The notes: a model not told the origin generated them from the letters alone. 64,000 nucleotides of DNA from a virus (IMGVR_UViG_3300020447_000001:1-64000); one strand, 5' to 3'; counted from the stretch's first letter, positions 18,220 through 27,954 are shown. Numbers and translations are program-made.

Positions 18220-18693
18220 ATGAGATACCCATTTTTATTGGTTTTATTGTCATTGTCTGGATGTATTTACCCTACGGTAGATAGTTTAAAACCTAAACCC
18301 GATATAAAAGTAATCCCTAATGTCAGCATAGATTTTGAGTTACCCCCGCCGGAGCTCAAAGCACTTGTCGCACCTTTACGTGGCATAGTTACGGACAAGA
18401 AAGATGCGTTAAAGGTGGCTAACTTTTTCTTGGAGTTTGCTGACGTTATTAAACGAGATAAGGATGTAATAACAACAACAGCTATGATTCGAGAAGGGTT
18501 TATACGTGCCGAAAAATTGATGCTGCAACGAACGGCAATGGTGGGAAAGTACCCTGGGTTTGGGGCAGCAAAAGACAATGTACTAAAAGAAACCCTTGGT
18601 CTTGAAAGTGTAGCATTGGACGACGAGAAACGCGAAGAAGCGGTTAACTCGTTTAAAGCTATTGCTTGGGCAGTAGGAGGGGACGATGGCTAA
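18220..18693 (+). CDS. Lipoprotein of the lysis cassette
   Basis: A 157-residue protein with a lipoprotein signal peptide: M-R, a hydrophobic stretch, and the lipobox LSGC with the lipid-carrying Cys at residue 15. The mature part is mostly helical (DALKVANFFLEFADVIKRDKD). A ribosome site AAGGAAGG precedes the ATG. It overlaps the peptidase gene by eight bases, so the two are co-translated. An outer-membrane spanin is possible, though it is longer than typical Rz1 proteins; superinfection exclusion is another option. Confidence 0.55.
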   Translation: MRYPFLLVLLSLSGCIYPTVDSLKPKPDIKVIPNVSIDFELPPPELKALVAPLRGIVTDKKDALKVANFFLEFADVIKRDKDVITTTAMIREGFIRAEKLMLQRTAMVGKYPGFGAAKDNVLKETLGLESVALDDEKREEAVNSFKAIAWAVGGDDG

Positions 18694-19627
18694 ATTTCCT
18701 AAGAACCCTACTCCAGCGGAGCTTCGTCGTGCTTATGCTGACGGGTTTTGTGGCTCGCAGTGCGATCCCAAGGATGTTGCAAAACTGTTAGGGGAGTTGC
18801 CGCATCCTCTTTTCGGCGCTTCCGCTTACGAATTAGACGGTAGCGGCGAAGGGAAAGTGTCACTGCCTTTTAAGTCGTTGTTAAAGTTTGATCCAGGTTT
18901 TGGTCCTGATGAAAAGCAAACCACTGGCGATTGTGTCAGCCATGCCACTCGGAATGCAGTGGATATTACGCGGTGCGTGGAAATTGACGTAAAAAAAGAA
19001 TCGGAATCCTTTATTGCCCGTGGGGCTACCGAGGGTATATACGGCTCTCGGGGGCATAGCGGTCAAGGTATGTCATGTTCGCGTGCAGCTCGTTTTGTGT
19101 CAGACGAAGGCGGTATTTTAATAAGGAAAAATTACGAAGGTGTCATTGATCTCTCGACATATGACAGTTCAATCGGCTCAAAGTGGGGACGCCAAGGTGT
19201 TCCCGATAATGTTGAGAAAATAGGACGTAAACATCAAGTTCTAACTGTTTCGTTAATATCTACGATTGCGGAAGCTAAGGATGCTTTAGCAAATGGCTAT
19301 GCGATTTCGGTGTGTTCAGGGCATGGATTTTCGTCACGTCGTGATGATAACGGCTACGCAAATAAAAAAGGCGGGTGGTCGCACGCGATGGCCTGGATCG
19401 GAAATAACGATACGAAAGCTAATGGCGGTCCTGGTTTCTTGGTTCAGAATAGTTGGGGAGTTTGGAATGGTGGAGGTACTTCGTACGATCAGCCTCCCGG
19501 TAGTTTTTGGATTGACTATAAGAACGCAGAAAGCATGCTAGCTGCACGAGGGTCTTGGGTGTTTTCAGATGTAGATGGATTTCCACCTAGAAAACTGCCA
19601 GACTACGGCGGCTCATTATGGGGATAA
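18686..19627 (+). CDS. Papain-like (C1 family) cysteine peptidase
   Basis: A 313-residue protein with the signature of papain-type peptidases. QTTGDCVSHA places the oxyanion Gln at residue 78 and the nucleophile Cys at 83 (papain: Q-x5-C; here one residue shorter). GGWSHAMAWIGN gives the catalytic His at 233. FLVQNSWGVWNGGG gives the Asn at 255 in the conserved NSWG. No signal peptide is visible, so an accompanying holin would be needed to reach the wall. Location behind holin-like and lipoprotein genes suggests an endolysin or a virion peptidase. A role in processing host or virion proteins is also possible. The family call is firm; the job is inferred. Confidence 0.82.
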   Translation: MAKFPKNPTPAELRRAYADGFCGSQCDPKDVAKLLGELPHPLFGASAYELDGSGEGKVSLPFKSLLKFDPGFGPDEKQTTGDCVSHATRNAVDITRCVEIDVKKESESFIARGATEGIYGSRGHSGQGMSCSRAARFVSDEGGILIRKNYEGVIDLSTYDSSIGSKWGRQGVPDNVEKIGRKHQVLTVSLISTIAEAKDALANGYAISVCSGHGFSSRRDDNGYANKKGGWSHAMAWIGNNDTKANGGPGFLVQNSWGVWNGGGTSYDQPPGSFWIDYKNAESMLAARGSWVFSDVDGFPPRKLPDYGGSLWG

Positions 19628-19631
19628 TATC

Positions 19632-20126
19632 ATGAGCAAATTTATGCTAAGTTTTGTTCTTCCAGTAATCATAACAACCACTTGGTTTCCACCGTTTGAT
19701 AGTCGTGCTGAGGTTGTCCCGCTACGAGACTGGGCACCTGTAATTTCTACACAATTGATGACGGTGTCTTTTGTGGAAGAAGAGGTAAAACCTGATATAC
19801 CGGATCTAGTGCCTAATGAGGATCCTGCAAAATGTCCTTGCAAAGGCACAGGTAAGATAACACACGGCGACGGGCATCAAACTGATTGCCCATTTCACGG
19901 TAACCAAGATTCTACTAGTGATGCAGAGTTACCAGTTTGTCCGCTTAATGCGGAAGGAGAGTCTGCACATAAATGTAAATGTGACACAGATGAAACGTAT
20001 TGTAACTGCAAAGAGGTGCACGGAAAATGCTCGTGCGCAGCCAGGGGTCCAGCTACGAAAAGTCAAGACTCAGATGAGTCCCCGCGTAGAAATCGGAGAT
20101 CCCGTTTATTTAGGGGGAGAACATGA
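19632..20126 (+). CDS. Secreted Cys-rich protein
   Basis: A 164-residue protein starting at the ATG at 19632, four bases after the peptidase stop. An upstream in-frame TTG would run through the peptidase gene. The N-terminus (residues 1-26) looks like a signal peptide. The middle carries CPCKGTGKITHGDG...CPFH, like half of a DnaJ zinc-finger CxCxGxG unit, and later CKCDTDETYCNCKEVHGKCSC, a dense Cys run able to bind metal or form disulfides. The C-terminus is basic (RRNRRSRLFRGRT). Function unknown; its place suggests envelope or lysis involvement. Confidence 0.5.
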   Translation: MSKFMLSFVLPVIITTTWFPPFDSRAEVVPLRDWAPVISTQLMTVSFVEEEVKPDIPDLVPNEDPAKCPCKGTGKITHGDGHQTDCPFHGNQDSTSDAELPVCPLNAEGESAHKCKCDTDETYCNCKEVHGKCSCAARGPATKSQDSDESPRRNRRSRLFRGRT

Positions 20127-20467
20127 ACATAGTTACGCCGTCCTACGGGTTAGGGCCTAAATTGCCTGCTATCGAAGGCGGGGAAGAAATTGTTGCGGAG
20201 ATAGTACAAAAGGTTACTGCTCTCCTAAGTGCTCAAGGGCTTGAGCTAGGCAAGTTTGCTAAAATTAAAGGTGACGACGCTATTAATTTAAAAATCACTG
20301 CGCACCCTTCGGACGGGAGTTTACGTGTGGAGATATTAAGTCCGCAGCCTCGTTTAAACCTTATGGGCTGGTTAAAAAGCAATATTAAAGGCGTTATAGT
20401 TACGCCGAAATTGTTAAAAGTCGAGATGAATGGATTTCCCGACTTGGAGGTGGAAATTAAATCATGA
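20123..20467 (+). CDS. Small hypothetical protein
   Basis: A 114-residue protein overlapping its neighbours by four bases on both sides (ATGA type), with AGGGGGAGAA as ribosome site. It is strand-rich in the second half (SLRVEILSPQPRLNLMGW, GVIVTPKLLKVEMNGFPDLEVEIKS) with a helix at residues 22-45. No family recognised. Co-translation with the secreted Cys-rich protein and a membrane protein suggests a shared envelope-linked task. Confidence 0.45.
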   Translation: MNIVTPSYGLGPKLPAIEGGEEIVAEIVQKVTALLSAQGLELGKFAKIKGDDAINLKITAHPSDGSLRVEILSPQPRLNLMGWLKSNIKGVIVTPKLLKVEMNGFPDLEVEIKS

Positions 20468-20841
20468 GCAAGCCAAAAGATTACGCTTTAAACACGGTTC
20501 AGGACTGGGTGTGTTCTGAACTAAACTACGGTCGTAGTGGTATGCGAGCTAAGATTGCAAAAGGATCATCTTCGAAAGCACTAGAGTGGTGGGCTAAAGA
20601 GGGATTTTTGCAGTTTGGCGCTATTCGTGCAGATGGCAGTGATGAAGTTAAATACAACGCAAGAATTGCGTGTCGTACATTTGTTAGATCTAATTATCGG
20701 TACGGTAATCCATTAATAGCGATTATTTTCTCTATTATTATTCAAGTGGTTATTAGTGCGATCGCTCAAATCATTATCGATTGGTTATTCTCGGATACTG
20801 AGGGCGCAGAATATTACGGGAAAATTTATAACGTTGATTAG
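20464..20841 (+). CDS. Membrane-anchored small protein
   Basis: A 125-residue protein with a soluble N-terminal half and one long hydrophobic segment at about residues 83-108 (IIFSIIIQVVISAIAQIII), ending in an acidic tail. This is tail-anchor-like topology. A GGAGGTG site lies upstream. It closes the lysis/membrane cassette. Function unknown; a late-acting membrane protein is likely. Confidence 0.5.
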   Translation: MSKPKDYALNTVQDWVCSELNYGRSGMRAKIAKGSSSKALEWWAKEGFLQFGAIRADGSDEVKYNARIACRTFVRSNYRYGNPLIAIIFSIIIQVVISAIAQIIIDWLFSDTEGAEYYGKIYNVD

Positions 20842-20843
20842 AC

Positions 20844-22400
20844 ATGGCTAAATACACGTACCCTAATAGTGATTTAGATAAAGCAGACAAACTTCTTAGC
20901 GTTATAGGAAGTTATTGGTCTACTACGTATCTAGGGATGGACTTTTTAAGCGATGTGTTAAAGTCTAAAGCTGGTTTGACGGCACAAACTTGGCTTAACT
21001 TCATGGAGCTTATAGCGTCTATTTCTCGCTTTTCCATACCAATTTTTCACCGCGAAAATTGGTATCCTATTGTAGTTAAAGAGTCTGAAGTTAATTCTTT
21101 TGATACTTTAGTTCCAGATTATATAACTGGATCATCTAATACTTACAGCCTCGGTACGAGTTTGTCTTACGGCAAACCGGTTTCTGCTGACGGTTATTAT
21201 GCCATTTCAACACCCGAAAATTTTAAATCGGTTAGAAATATACTAAGCGGTATCGCTAACCCTTCTGTTATTTGGGTAGACGGCATGGACTACTGGATGC
21301 AAGAGGACGGCATCCTAATACTTAGAAACAACCCGTTTGATGGTGACTTGTTTCCTATAAAAGATATTTTTGTTGGCGGAAAAGTCACTGACCGAGAATG
21401 TATTATTTGGGCATATTCCGGGGAGTGGGACTTTAACACAGTTTACCAGCAGTTTGGATACGCGCTTGAAACGCATATGCAATCTAGCGAAGGCTACTTA
21501 GAGATTATAAACGCTGTTCTGGATGCACTTACTGGAGGAACAAAAGCGAAGGACCTGCAATATGCTTGGTCTGCCATCACCGGTATTCCATTGACATTGT
21601 CAGAATCGGAAACTGTGGAACTTGTGGCAAATGACGCACGGTCAAAAGTAATTGTAACAGACAAAAACGCCTACAAATTCCCCCCAGGATCGGCAGCTAT
21701 TGTGGGTGTTGGGGACGTGGTTTATGCAGGAGACGCTCTTGTCGATACCCTGCAAATCTATGAATTTACTAACGGTTCAGTTCCAGCCTCCCTGACAGGC
21801 CTTGTTATGGGGCCTGGGTTTTTGTCCTTAGGGTTCTTTAGCGAATTAACCTTCGAAAACAAGGATGTTGACGTTGTAGTTGAAGAGAATGTCGACGGAT
21901 ATACGAAGGTTTCGTGGCCGTTGGGTGGATTTATTGAGGACGCTAACAAATTCTGGAAGGATGTCCACGATAAAGGCGTTAAAGAAGGCAAAACGTTAGC
22001 AATGTATATGGACATTCGTCCAGATCCTCAATATCAGCCCACAGCGATAAATTTGCCAGAAACAGTGAACCCGTTGGAGTTCCTTTCGGAGAACTTTCTG
22101 AGGTACAATACCTTCTTGGTCAAGATTAACACCCGATACCTTGGGAAAGACAAATTACCCTCTATTCCAGCGAATTTACTGCGAAAAATAATTCCTCCGC
22201 AGACTGCAATGATTGTGCTGGTAGAATTGGTTCAAAAAGACAATCCTGTTATTATGGAGGGTGCTGGGAGTGCTATTAAGCCAGGATACGAAGAAACATT
22301 TTCCTCTTTTCCTTGCATGGTGACTGGAGAAGCTATCCTTGGGACTTCCGGGATTGAGGAAAGAGTCAAAGTTTACCTGATTTCAGGTCGATGCCAGTAA
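20844..22400 (+). CDS. Baseplate/tail structural protein, after-J position
   Basis: A 518-residue protein that follows the lysis cassette and opens the distal tail block. In Mu- and P2-like phages the gene after J encodes a baseplate wedge protein (gpI type), so a wedge or connector role is plausible. The N-terminal 70 residues are helical; the middle shows domain-like repeats of DLFPIKDIFVGGKV type strands. A stretch at 21748-21775 encoding LQIYEFTNG is identical in DNA to part of the unrelated gene at 43749. No ribosome site is evident before ATG 20844. Confidence 0.45.
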   Translation: MAKYTYPNSDLDKADKLLSVIGSYWSTTYLGMDFLSDVLKSKAGLTAQTWLNFMELIASISRFSIPIFHRENWYPIVVKESEVNSFDTLVPDYITGSSNTYSLGTSLSYGKPVSADGYYAISTPENFKSVRNILSGIANPSVIWVDGMDYWMQEDGILILRNNPFDGDLFPIKDIFVGGKVTDRECIIWAYSGEWDFNTVYQQFGYALETHMQSSEGYLEIINAVLDALTGGTKAKDLQYAWSAITGIPLTLSESETVELVANDARSKVIVTDKNAYKFPPGSAAIVGVGDVVYAGDALVDTLQIYEFTNGSVPASLTGLVMGPGFLSLGFFSELTFENKDVDVVVEENVDGYTKVSWPLGGFIEDANKFWKDVHDKGVKEGKTLAMYMDIRPDPQYQPTAINLPETVNPLEFLSENFLRYNTFLVKINTRYLGKDKLPSIPANLLRKIIPPQTAMIVLVELVQKDNPVIMEGAGSAIKPGYEETFSSFPCMVTGEAILGTSGIEERVKVYLISGRCQ

Positions 22401-22434
22401 AATAACGATATAAGGCCGTTAAAGGACTAACAGC

Positions 22435-23031
22435 ATGGAATTTATTTCGTCAAATCAGTTGAAAGGCCGAGTACGTTGTTACGAAGCTCCTACGGACGAT
22501 ATTGCTACTTGGACACCTATCACAGATTGGGATTCAAACCTAGTTGTTTACGAGTGGGGCTCTATCGTCGGTCATTTGCTTAACGGTTCTGGTGTTAACT
22601 ACAGTGTTGGCGGCATGTATCTTGAGTATCTAAATGGCGGCAGTGCTGTATCCCCAACTCCGTCTTTAGGGCGTGACCGTTCAGTTAGTTATTACAATAA
22701 TTTAGCTGGCCAAACTGACCATGATTATCTAAGAGTACCTCTTACCGCTACGCAATTGTTGTCGTCTGACAATGATTTGTTTCCCAACGGTAATCAGTGC
22801 GTATTTTTTGCACGAAGTGCGGGTACTTCTGGCGTTCACGGTAAACCGTTTAGTGACACTGCCAATACAGGCGGTTCGATGATGTTTGGAGCTTCTTTGG
22901 TAGCGTTTGTTGATGATACTGACGCCACGCAAGATTTGATACTTAGTTCTTTCTATTTTGCTACTTCTGATCAACAACTTAAGCTAGCAACTAGTCAGAT
23001 AGGCATTGAGTGGGAACTCACATTGCAATAA
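22435..23031 (+). CDS. Virion structural protein, unknown
   Basis: A 198-residue beta-rich protein (GVNYSVGGMYLEYLNGG, CVFFARSAGTSG, IGIEWELTLQ) with an AAAGGA site upstream. It sits between baseplate and fibre genes. The single-domain jelly-roll-like composition would suit a baseplate or fibre-attachment protein, but no family is recognised. Confidence 0.45.
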   Translation: MEFISSNQLKGRVRCYEAPTDDIATWTPITDWDSNLVVYEWGSIVGHLLNGSGVNYSVGGMYLEYLNGGSAVSPTPSLGRDRSVSYYNNLAGQTDHDYLRVPLTATQLLSSDNDLFPNGNQCVFFARSAGTSGVHGKPFSDTANTGGSMMFGASLVAFVDDTDATQDLILSSFYFATSDQQLKLATSQIGIEWELTLQ

Positions 23032-23043
23032 GGACGCTCAAGG

Positions 23044-25467
23044 ATGAGCTTAGAACGATTTATAAAGTATATTCAAGAGGGGGAACCAGTTGCTCCTGGT
23101 ACGCCCAATCGCCCTCTTCAGCAATTAGATCAAAACATCAAATATCTTAAGGATATTATTGATGCCGCTCACCTTGGATCTACCGTATATGCCCGTGAGC
23201 AGACCGTAGAATCTACGCTCGAAGTAGGAATGCCGGTCTACTGGAATACTAGTAACGGACGTTTTGAAGCGGCTATAGCAAAGACTGAGACTGACCCAAC
23301 TACGGGTTATGTTAGATCAAGCCCCGCCTCTGAGGTGTGGGGCATTATTGCGATAAAGCATGAAGCAAAGAATGCCGATATTTTGTTGTTTGGTTATGCG
23401 ACTATCGACATTAAAGCCGCTACCGGTTCTAGCGGGGTGGTTCCCGCAGGAACGTATTATCTGTCTGGTGTAAACGAAGGTAAATTGATACTTCAAAAAC
23501 CAGCAATTACAGCCCCGGTTCTACGGGCAGATGGTTCTGGAAATGTTTTTGTTAATCCGTCGTTTGTTGATTTTCTAGATAACCATCAGCACTTCAAATT
23601 TGATTTGTTAATGGAGCCTGCCGGAACTACATTTCCGCCTTACGTAGGTTTCTTCACTGGCGGTTATATGCCCGACCGGACTACCCCGTCCCCAGTAATT
23701 AATCCTGTAATACACACAATTGGTAACGCAGACTCAAGTTTACGTGGGTGGTTACCAGCTGACGATGCTGTGTTTGAAGGCAACGCACCGGACGGTGCAA
23801 AATTTGGCTATAACTTGTCTGCGGAGCCCCAGCTTGATAATCTGTTTCCGCCAATTCCTTTGGAAAGTGTTGATGTTGAGCTACAACGTCCGTCCATATA
23901 TGACTCTATGGGCAGTGTGCAGATTGACATAACTGATGCGTTTAATAAGGCGGATAACGGCAATGTTACTTATTCTGTCGCCTCTGGCTTAACGCGATCT
24001 AAAACCTTTGAAGTTAATCTGCTTAATTCGTCTGGCGGAATTGTAGGGGCATCACCAGAACTTGGCGATACTATCCTTGTAAATACAATGCCCACGCAAG
24101 GCGCCGCATTGGGAGGCGAACATGCAGGCATTGTTTACAAGGTATTTTTGTCGCCCGCAGGTAACCCTGGAGACTCTCCGGTCGTAGAGTTATGCGTTAC
24201 AAATCCCACAACCTCGACAATAAATTTCCCGGACGCTGGCGTACATGTACGACTTACAGTCATAAAAGATAAGAAGAATTGGAAGATGATGACGATGTCC
24301 AAGCAGGTGCTTGATGACTTCGTCAAAATTGATCGTTACGGTATTTGGTGGATGAAGAATTGCTATGATCAAGTACCGTGGCCCACTGAGCTTGATTCTT
24401 TCGCTTCTGCGGATTCTGAATCGTATCCTGATTGTCCCAGTTCCTCTGGGTCTCAAATGCGGCTGTACTTTACGAAAGTAAACTTTGCCACTGATCATGC
24501 TGTCGTTAGCAGCTTAACGTCAGTTGACAGTAGAATCAAAGTCTACTGTGCTGGCAGTACAACCACTCGAGAAGTTGGCGATTTAGACATAGACTTGGAT
24601 TTCAGTTTTGCTACGACAGAAAATGTATCTGGGCATCAAGTACTAAAATATTTAGATGCGGATACGGCTATAATTAAACGAGGACCAGTAACTGAAGGAA
24701 TTTACTCCACGACGCCTGGAACAGTTACATTAATAAGTGACAATACCGCAACCGATACAGCGGTTGTTGGTGGTGTTGATCAGGCTGTTTACCAAGGTAT
24801 AGTGGGTATTGGATTAACGACAGCGCCATCTCAAATTTTAGCGTCACAATTGGTTCGTTTAGACGGTGTTACGGAAGAACACACACCGTTGCTTTATTTA
24901 GGTATGAATCACGAGTACTCTACCTCTTACGTTGTTAAGTTTGAGGTACCTTCTGACGCGCCTGAGTATTCTTTTCTTTCTTTTAGGCTTAGACTGATTG
25001 GACGTGTAATTGGTACATTTCCAAAGTTATCAATTAAATACGAGGTGGCCGCAGAGCCGAGTAGCTCCCCCGCAACAAATACGGGGTATACAAGAACATT
25101 AATCGCAGTACCAAGCACAACTGGCGGAATAATTGATACAACGACCGAGTATACCACACAGGCTCCTAATGAGCGTTTTGGTGTTTTATCTCAATCTGGA
25201 ACAATGATGACGGCGGCAACTGTTAGTGCAGTTGATGTAAGCATTTTAACGTCTGACTTAGCTTATGGAACCCACCCCTTGACTCCCGTCAAGTATGGAG
25301 TTGGATTTGGTGTTAGCCCCGGTGATATTGTTTATATAACTGTTTCCAGAATAATTACCACCGATCAACTAGATGACTACGTAGGTGAGTTGGGCATTAT
25401 TTCTCAAACAGGAGTTCTTAACAGGCCCGTAACAGAATCGCCTTGGTATCCCCCGGACCCGACATAG
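23044..25467 (+). CDS. Large tail fibre or baseplate-fibre connector
   Basis: An 807-residue protein starting with a helical segment containing PGTPNRPLQQLDQNIKYLKDIID, a pattern frequent in phage tail proteins that attach to the baseplate. Then comes a strand-rich domain with VGMPVYWNTSNGRFEAAIA and PSFVDFLDNHQHFKFDLL. The rest is a long series of beta domains with few charged clusters. An AAGGACG site is present. Several Cys occur around residue 455-485. Role inferred from N-terminal pattern, size and place. Confidence 0.5.
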   Translation: MSLERFIKYIQEGEPVAPGTPNRPLQQLDQNIKYLKDIIDAAHLGSTVYAREQTVESTLEVGMPVYWNTSNGRFEAAIAKTETDPTTGYVRSSPASEVWGIIAIKHEAKNADILLFGYATIDIKAATGSSGVVPAGTYYLSGVNEGKLILQKPAITAPVLRADGSGNVFVNPSFVDFLDNHQHFKFDLLMEPAGTTFPPYVGFFTGGYMPDRTTPSPVINPVIHTIGNADSSLRGWLPADDAVFEGNAPDGAKFGYNLSAEPQLDNLFPPIPLESVDVELQRPSIYDSMGSVQIDITDAFNKADNGNVTYSVASGLTRSKTFEVNLLNSSGGIVGASPELGDTILVNTMPTQGAALGGEHAGIVYKVFLSPAGNPGDSPVVELCVTNPTTSTINFPDAGVHVRLTVIKDKKNWKMMTMSKQVLDDFVKIDRYGIWWMKNCYDQVPWPTELDSFASADSESYPDCPSSSGSQMRLYFTKVNFATDHAVVSSLTSVDSRIKVYCAGSTTTREVGDLDIDLDFSFATTENVSGHQVLKYLDADTAIIKRGPVTEGIYSTTPGTVTLISDNTATDTAVVGGVDQAVYQGIVGIGLTTAPSQILASQLVRLDGVTEEHTPLLYLGMNHEYSTSYVVKFEVPSDAPEYSFLSFRLRLIGRVIGTFPKLSIKYEVAAEPSSSPATNTGYTRTLIAVPSTTGGIIDTTTEYTTQAPNERFGVLSQSGTMMTAATVSAVDVSILTSDLAYGTHPLTPVKYGVGFGVSPGDIVYITVSRIITTDQLDDYVGELGIISQTGVLNRPVTESPWYPPDPT

Positions 25468-25520
25468 AAACAAGTACGTTTATTTAATTATTACGCCATT
25501 AGAATATAGCCGAGGTATGG

Positions 25521-26474
25521 ATGCCTCTATCAACATGGAATTTAGAGTGGTTAAATCACAACAGCCAACGAAAATACCCCCTTGCAGATGATGCAAGTAG
25601 GTATGACAGTGGGGCTGATGCTTCGTTTCGAATTCCTGACGACTTTATAGTGCAAATAGATCTACCTATTCATAGCGCTATGGAGATGGATCCCTCAGGA
25701 TTTTTTATTCGTCAAATTGTGGCTACCGGCACGGGCTACTCAATTGTTGTTGCTTTTCAACAAAGCGCAGTATCAGCAGTTGATGTAGCAGCAGCACATA
25801 TACCTATTTCTTCACACACAACGGAGTATAAAACGTACGCGTTAGGCGGAATTGAACCTTTTGACGATACAATAGGAAAGATAACTATTAACAGTCTTGC
25901 TGGTATTTCTCTTCAACCAGCAGGGCTATGGAACTTCACTCGTGCTGGTGCCGGTTTAACTCCGGATGCCATCCGTCCTATTATCCAGGGCGTGCAATCC
26001 ATAAGTGTCGCTCAGAGTGCTGGCATATCTAGTAATAAACTTTACGGCGATATAGAGCTGATAGCCGGAGATAACATCGAGCTTATTGTAGACGGTCAAG
26101 AGGTATGGATTAGTGCAATTGACGGTGCAGGAACTGTTGCTACATGTGAGTGCGAAGGAGATGCTGCGGCTCTTCCGTGTATAAAAACAATTAATGGAAT
26201 ACCCCCTAATAATGAAGGGCAAATGTACTTGGTAGGCGACGATTGCTTAGAGTTTTCTTCAAGCGAAAATGCAATTGAGGTCGCTGATAAGTGTTGTGCT
26301 CCCTGTTGTGGCTGTACTGAGCTAGAAGCCATAACGAAAGATTTAGAGAGATTTCTCCAGCAACAATCGAACTTAGAGGTATTTGTAAAAGAATTGAAAA
26401 CGTCTGTAACTGAAATGAATATTACGGTTCTCGGCTCGCGACTTGGCGATCGAGGATGTATTACCTGTGAATAA
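25521..26474 (+). CDS. Fibre-family protein with W...R-x-YP docking motif (paralogue 1)
   Basis: A 317-residue protein. Its N-terminus reads WLNHNSQRKYPLADDA, which is shared in form with the proteins at 33150, 35038 and 35941. I take this as a common docking domain. A central part SINGIPPNNEGQMYLVGDDCLEF is a strand motif also found in weaker form in the relatives. The segment CCAPCCGC leads into a coiled coil of about 40 residues. A second ATG at 25517 is out of frame. Likely a fibre adaptor or receptor-binding component. Confidence 0.5.
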   Translation: MPLSTWNLEWLNHNSQRKYPLADDASRYDSGADASFRIPDDFIVQIDLPIHSAMEMDPSGFFIRQIVATGTGYSIVVAFQQSAVSAVDVAAAHIPISSHTTEYKTYALGGIEPFDDTIGKITINSLAGISLQPAGLWNFTRAGAGLTPDAIRPIIQGVQSISVAQSAGISSNKLYGDIELIAGDNIELIVDGQEVWISAIDGAGTVATCECEGDAAALPCIKTINGIPPNNEGQMYLVGDDCLEFSSSENAIEVADKCCAPCCGCTELEAITKDLERFLQQQSNLEVFVKELKTSVTEMNITVLGSRLGDRGCITCE

Positions 26475-26485
26475 GGAGAAAAAGG

Positions 26486-26809
26486 ATGGCATTAAGCCCT
26501 GAAGACAAAGAAATCTTGGATCCGTTCATGAATGATCTTCGTGCGTTGTGCGGAGAGATGAGTCGAGTAGCGGGTAACGCTAGGCTTCTGAACGATGCTT
26601 ATTTAGCGACAACTCAAGCAATCATAGACGGTTTAGATGCTGGAGAAGTCGTGGAAAATGCATCTGGTCTGGCTGGCACCACTGATCTAACAAAGGAAGA
26701 AATTCTGACGATGACTGCCTTTTTAGCCCAAGTACCTGCGATGAGTACTGACATTATTCGTCAGCTGTTTACAAAAGCTGTTGGTACCAAGAATATGAGT
26801 TCTTCTTAA
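26486..26809 (+). CDS. Small helical protein in the fibre block
   Basis: A 107-residue, almost wholly helical protein (DLRALCGEMSRVAGNARLLNDAYLATTQAIIDGLDAGE) with a good AAGGAG site. Its stop overlaps the next start (TAATG). A fibre-assembly chaperone or small linker protein is possible. No family recognised. Confidence 0.45.
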   Translation: MALSPEDKEILDPFMNDLRALCGEMSRVAGNARLLNDAYLATTQAIIDGLDAGEVVENASGLAGTTDLTKEEILTMTAFLAQVPAMSTDIIRQLFTKAVGTKNMSSS

Positions 26810-27954
26810 TGACTATAAATCGAAACGAATATTATGTTCGTCCTGTAAATGGTAATGATAGCACTGGCGATGGACTAAGCCACGCTACTGCGTGGTTAAC
26901 CACAGTGCATGCGATGGAGACTATTACCATCGATCTTACTGATGGGGACAGGATTAATATTTGTGATGAAGGGACCGATACTCTTACGGGGATATTACCG
27001 TTTTCGACTTATGGTAGTCATACAAATAACGCAGCTGGGATAGTTTTCGAAGGCTATACGGCTACAGCTGGTGACGGAGGCATATTCACCATTGATGGAA
27101 ACGGTTATCCGATTACGCCTAACTTGACTGATGGTGATTTCATAACCTTTCAGAACGGTAAAATTACGAATTGGGGCCAATGGGGTTTCGCTTGTCAGAT
27201 AGACGATTATTGTTTCTTTGTAAACATGGAATTTGACGGAACAAAATCAGGTACGAATTGCTCTAAAGCTCTATCTCTTGGATCGTATTGCCATATAACC
27301 GGGTGTAAATTTCACAATCTGTCTGACACTAGCGCGGGTTGTATATATGTAAATACAGGAGGACATATAGTCAACAACTATATCGAAGCTTCTGCAAATC
27401 CGGTTGTGCGGCTTTATACCGGCTTGTTTGTAACTGGAAATATAATAATAAATTCTCGCTCTTCTGCCAGTGAATGCATTGAGTTTCGAAATGGCCGCGA
27501 GGGTTCCGTCAGGAATAATACGTTGATCCGTAATGGTGGTGGCACAGGACAAGCTATTGGCGTTTATCATACGGATGCCATATATTCTTCCCAATTAAGT
27601 GTTATAAATAATTACATTGAAGGTTATAGCGGCGTCGGCGCCAAAGGAGTTTATGTTACTTCAGGTGCGGGAAACAATTATGTCTCTAATAACTATTACC
27701 ATAATTGCACTACCGCAGAAGATCTTTCAGGGTCAGCCATATACGAACGAAAGGGACCGACAATTCTTAGCCCGGATTCAGGTCTCATAGACTGGGCTAA
27801 CGGTGATTTCCGCCCGGTAAAAGCCTTAATTGGTGAAGCAGAAACATCCCAATTTTTAACGACAGGTACAACGCGTTCAGTAGACGTTGGCGCAGTCCAA
27901 CGTGCTAGGGGCGCAATTGGTGGTCCAAATATGCAAGCGGGGAGAGCTCGATGA
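26809..27954 (+). CDS. Parallel beta-helix tail spike
   Basis: A 381-residue protein of the right-handed beta-helix type. After the N-terminal YYVRPVNGNDSTGDGLSHATAWLT, a classic opening of pectate-lyase-like spikes, come coils of 20-25 residues with N/G-rich turns: SYCHITGCKFHNLS, GGHIVNNYIEAS, GLFVTGNIIINS, SLRNNTLIRN-like, LSVINNYIEG and GNNYVSNNYYHNC. Such proteins bind or cut surface polysaccharide. I see no certain catalytic pair. Start TAATG overlaps the previous stop; the stop overlaps the next start by ATGA. Confidence 0.78.
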   Translation: MTINRNEYYVRPVNGNDSTGDGLSHATAWLTTVHAMETITIDLTDGDRINICDEGTDTLTGILPFSTYGSHTNNAAGIVFEGYTATAGDGGIFTIDGNGYPITPNLTDGDFITFQNGKITNWGQWGFACQIDDYCFFVNMEFDGTKSGTNCSKALSLGSYCHITGCKFHNLSDTSAGCIYVNTGGHIVNNYIEASANPVVRLYTGLFVTGNIIINSRSSASECIEFRNGREGSVRNNTLIRNGGGTGQAIGVYHTDAIYSSQLSVINNYIEGYSGVGAKGVYVTSGAGNNYVSNNYYHNCTTAEDLSGSAIYERKGPTILSPDSGLIDWANGDFRPVKALIGEAETSQFLTTGTTRSVDVGAVQRARGAIGGPNMQAGRAR

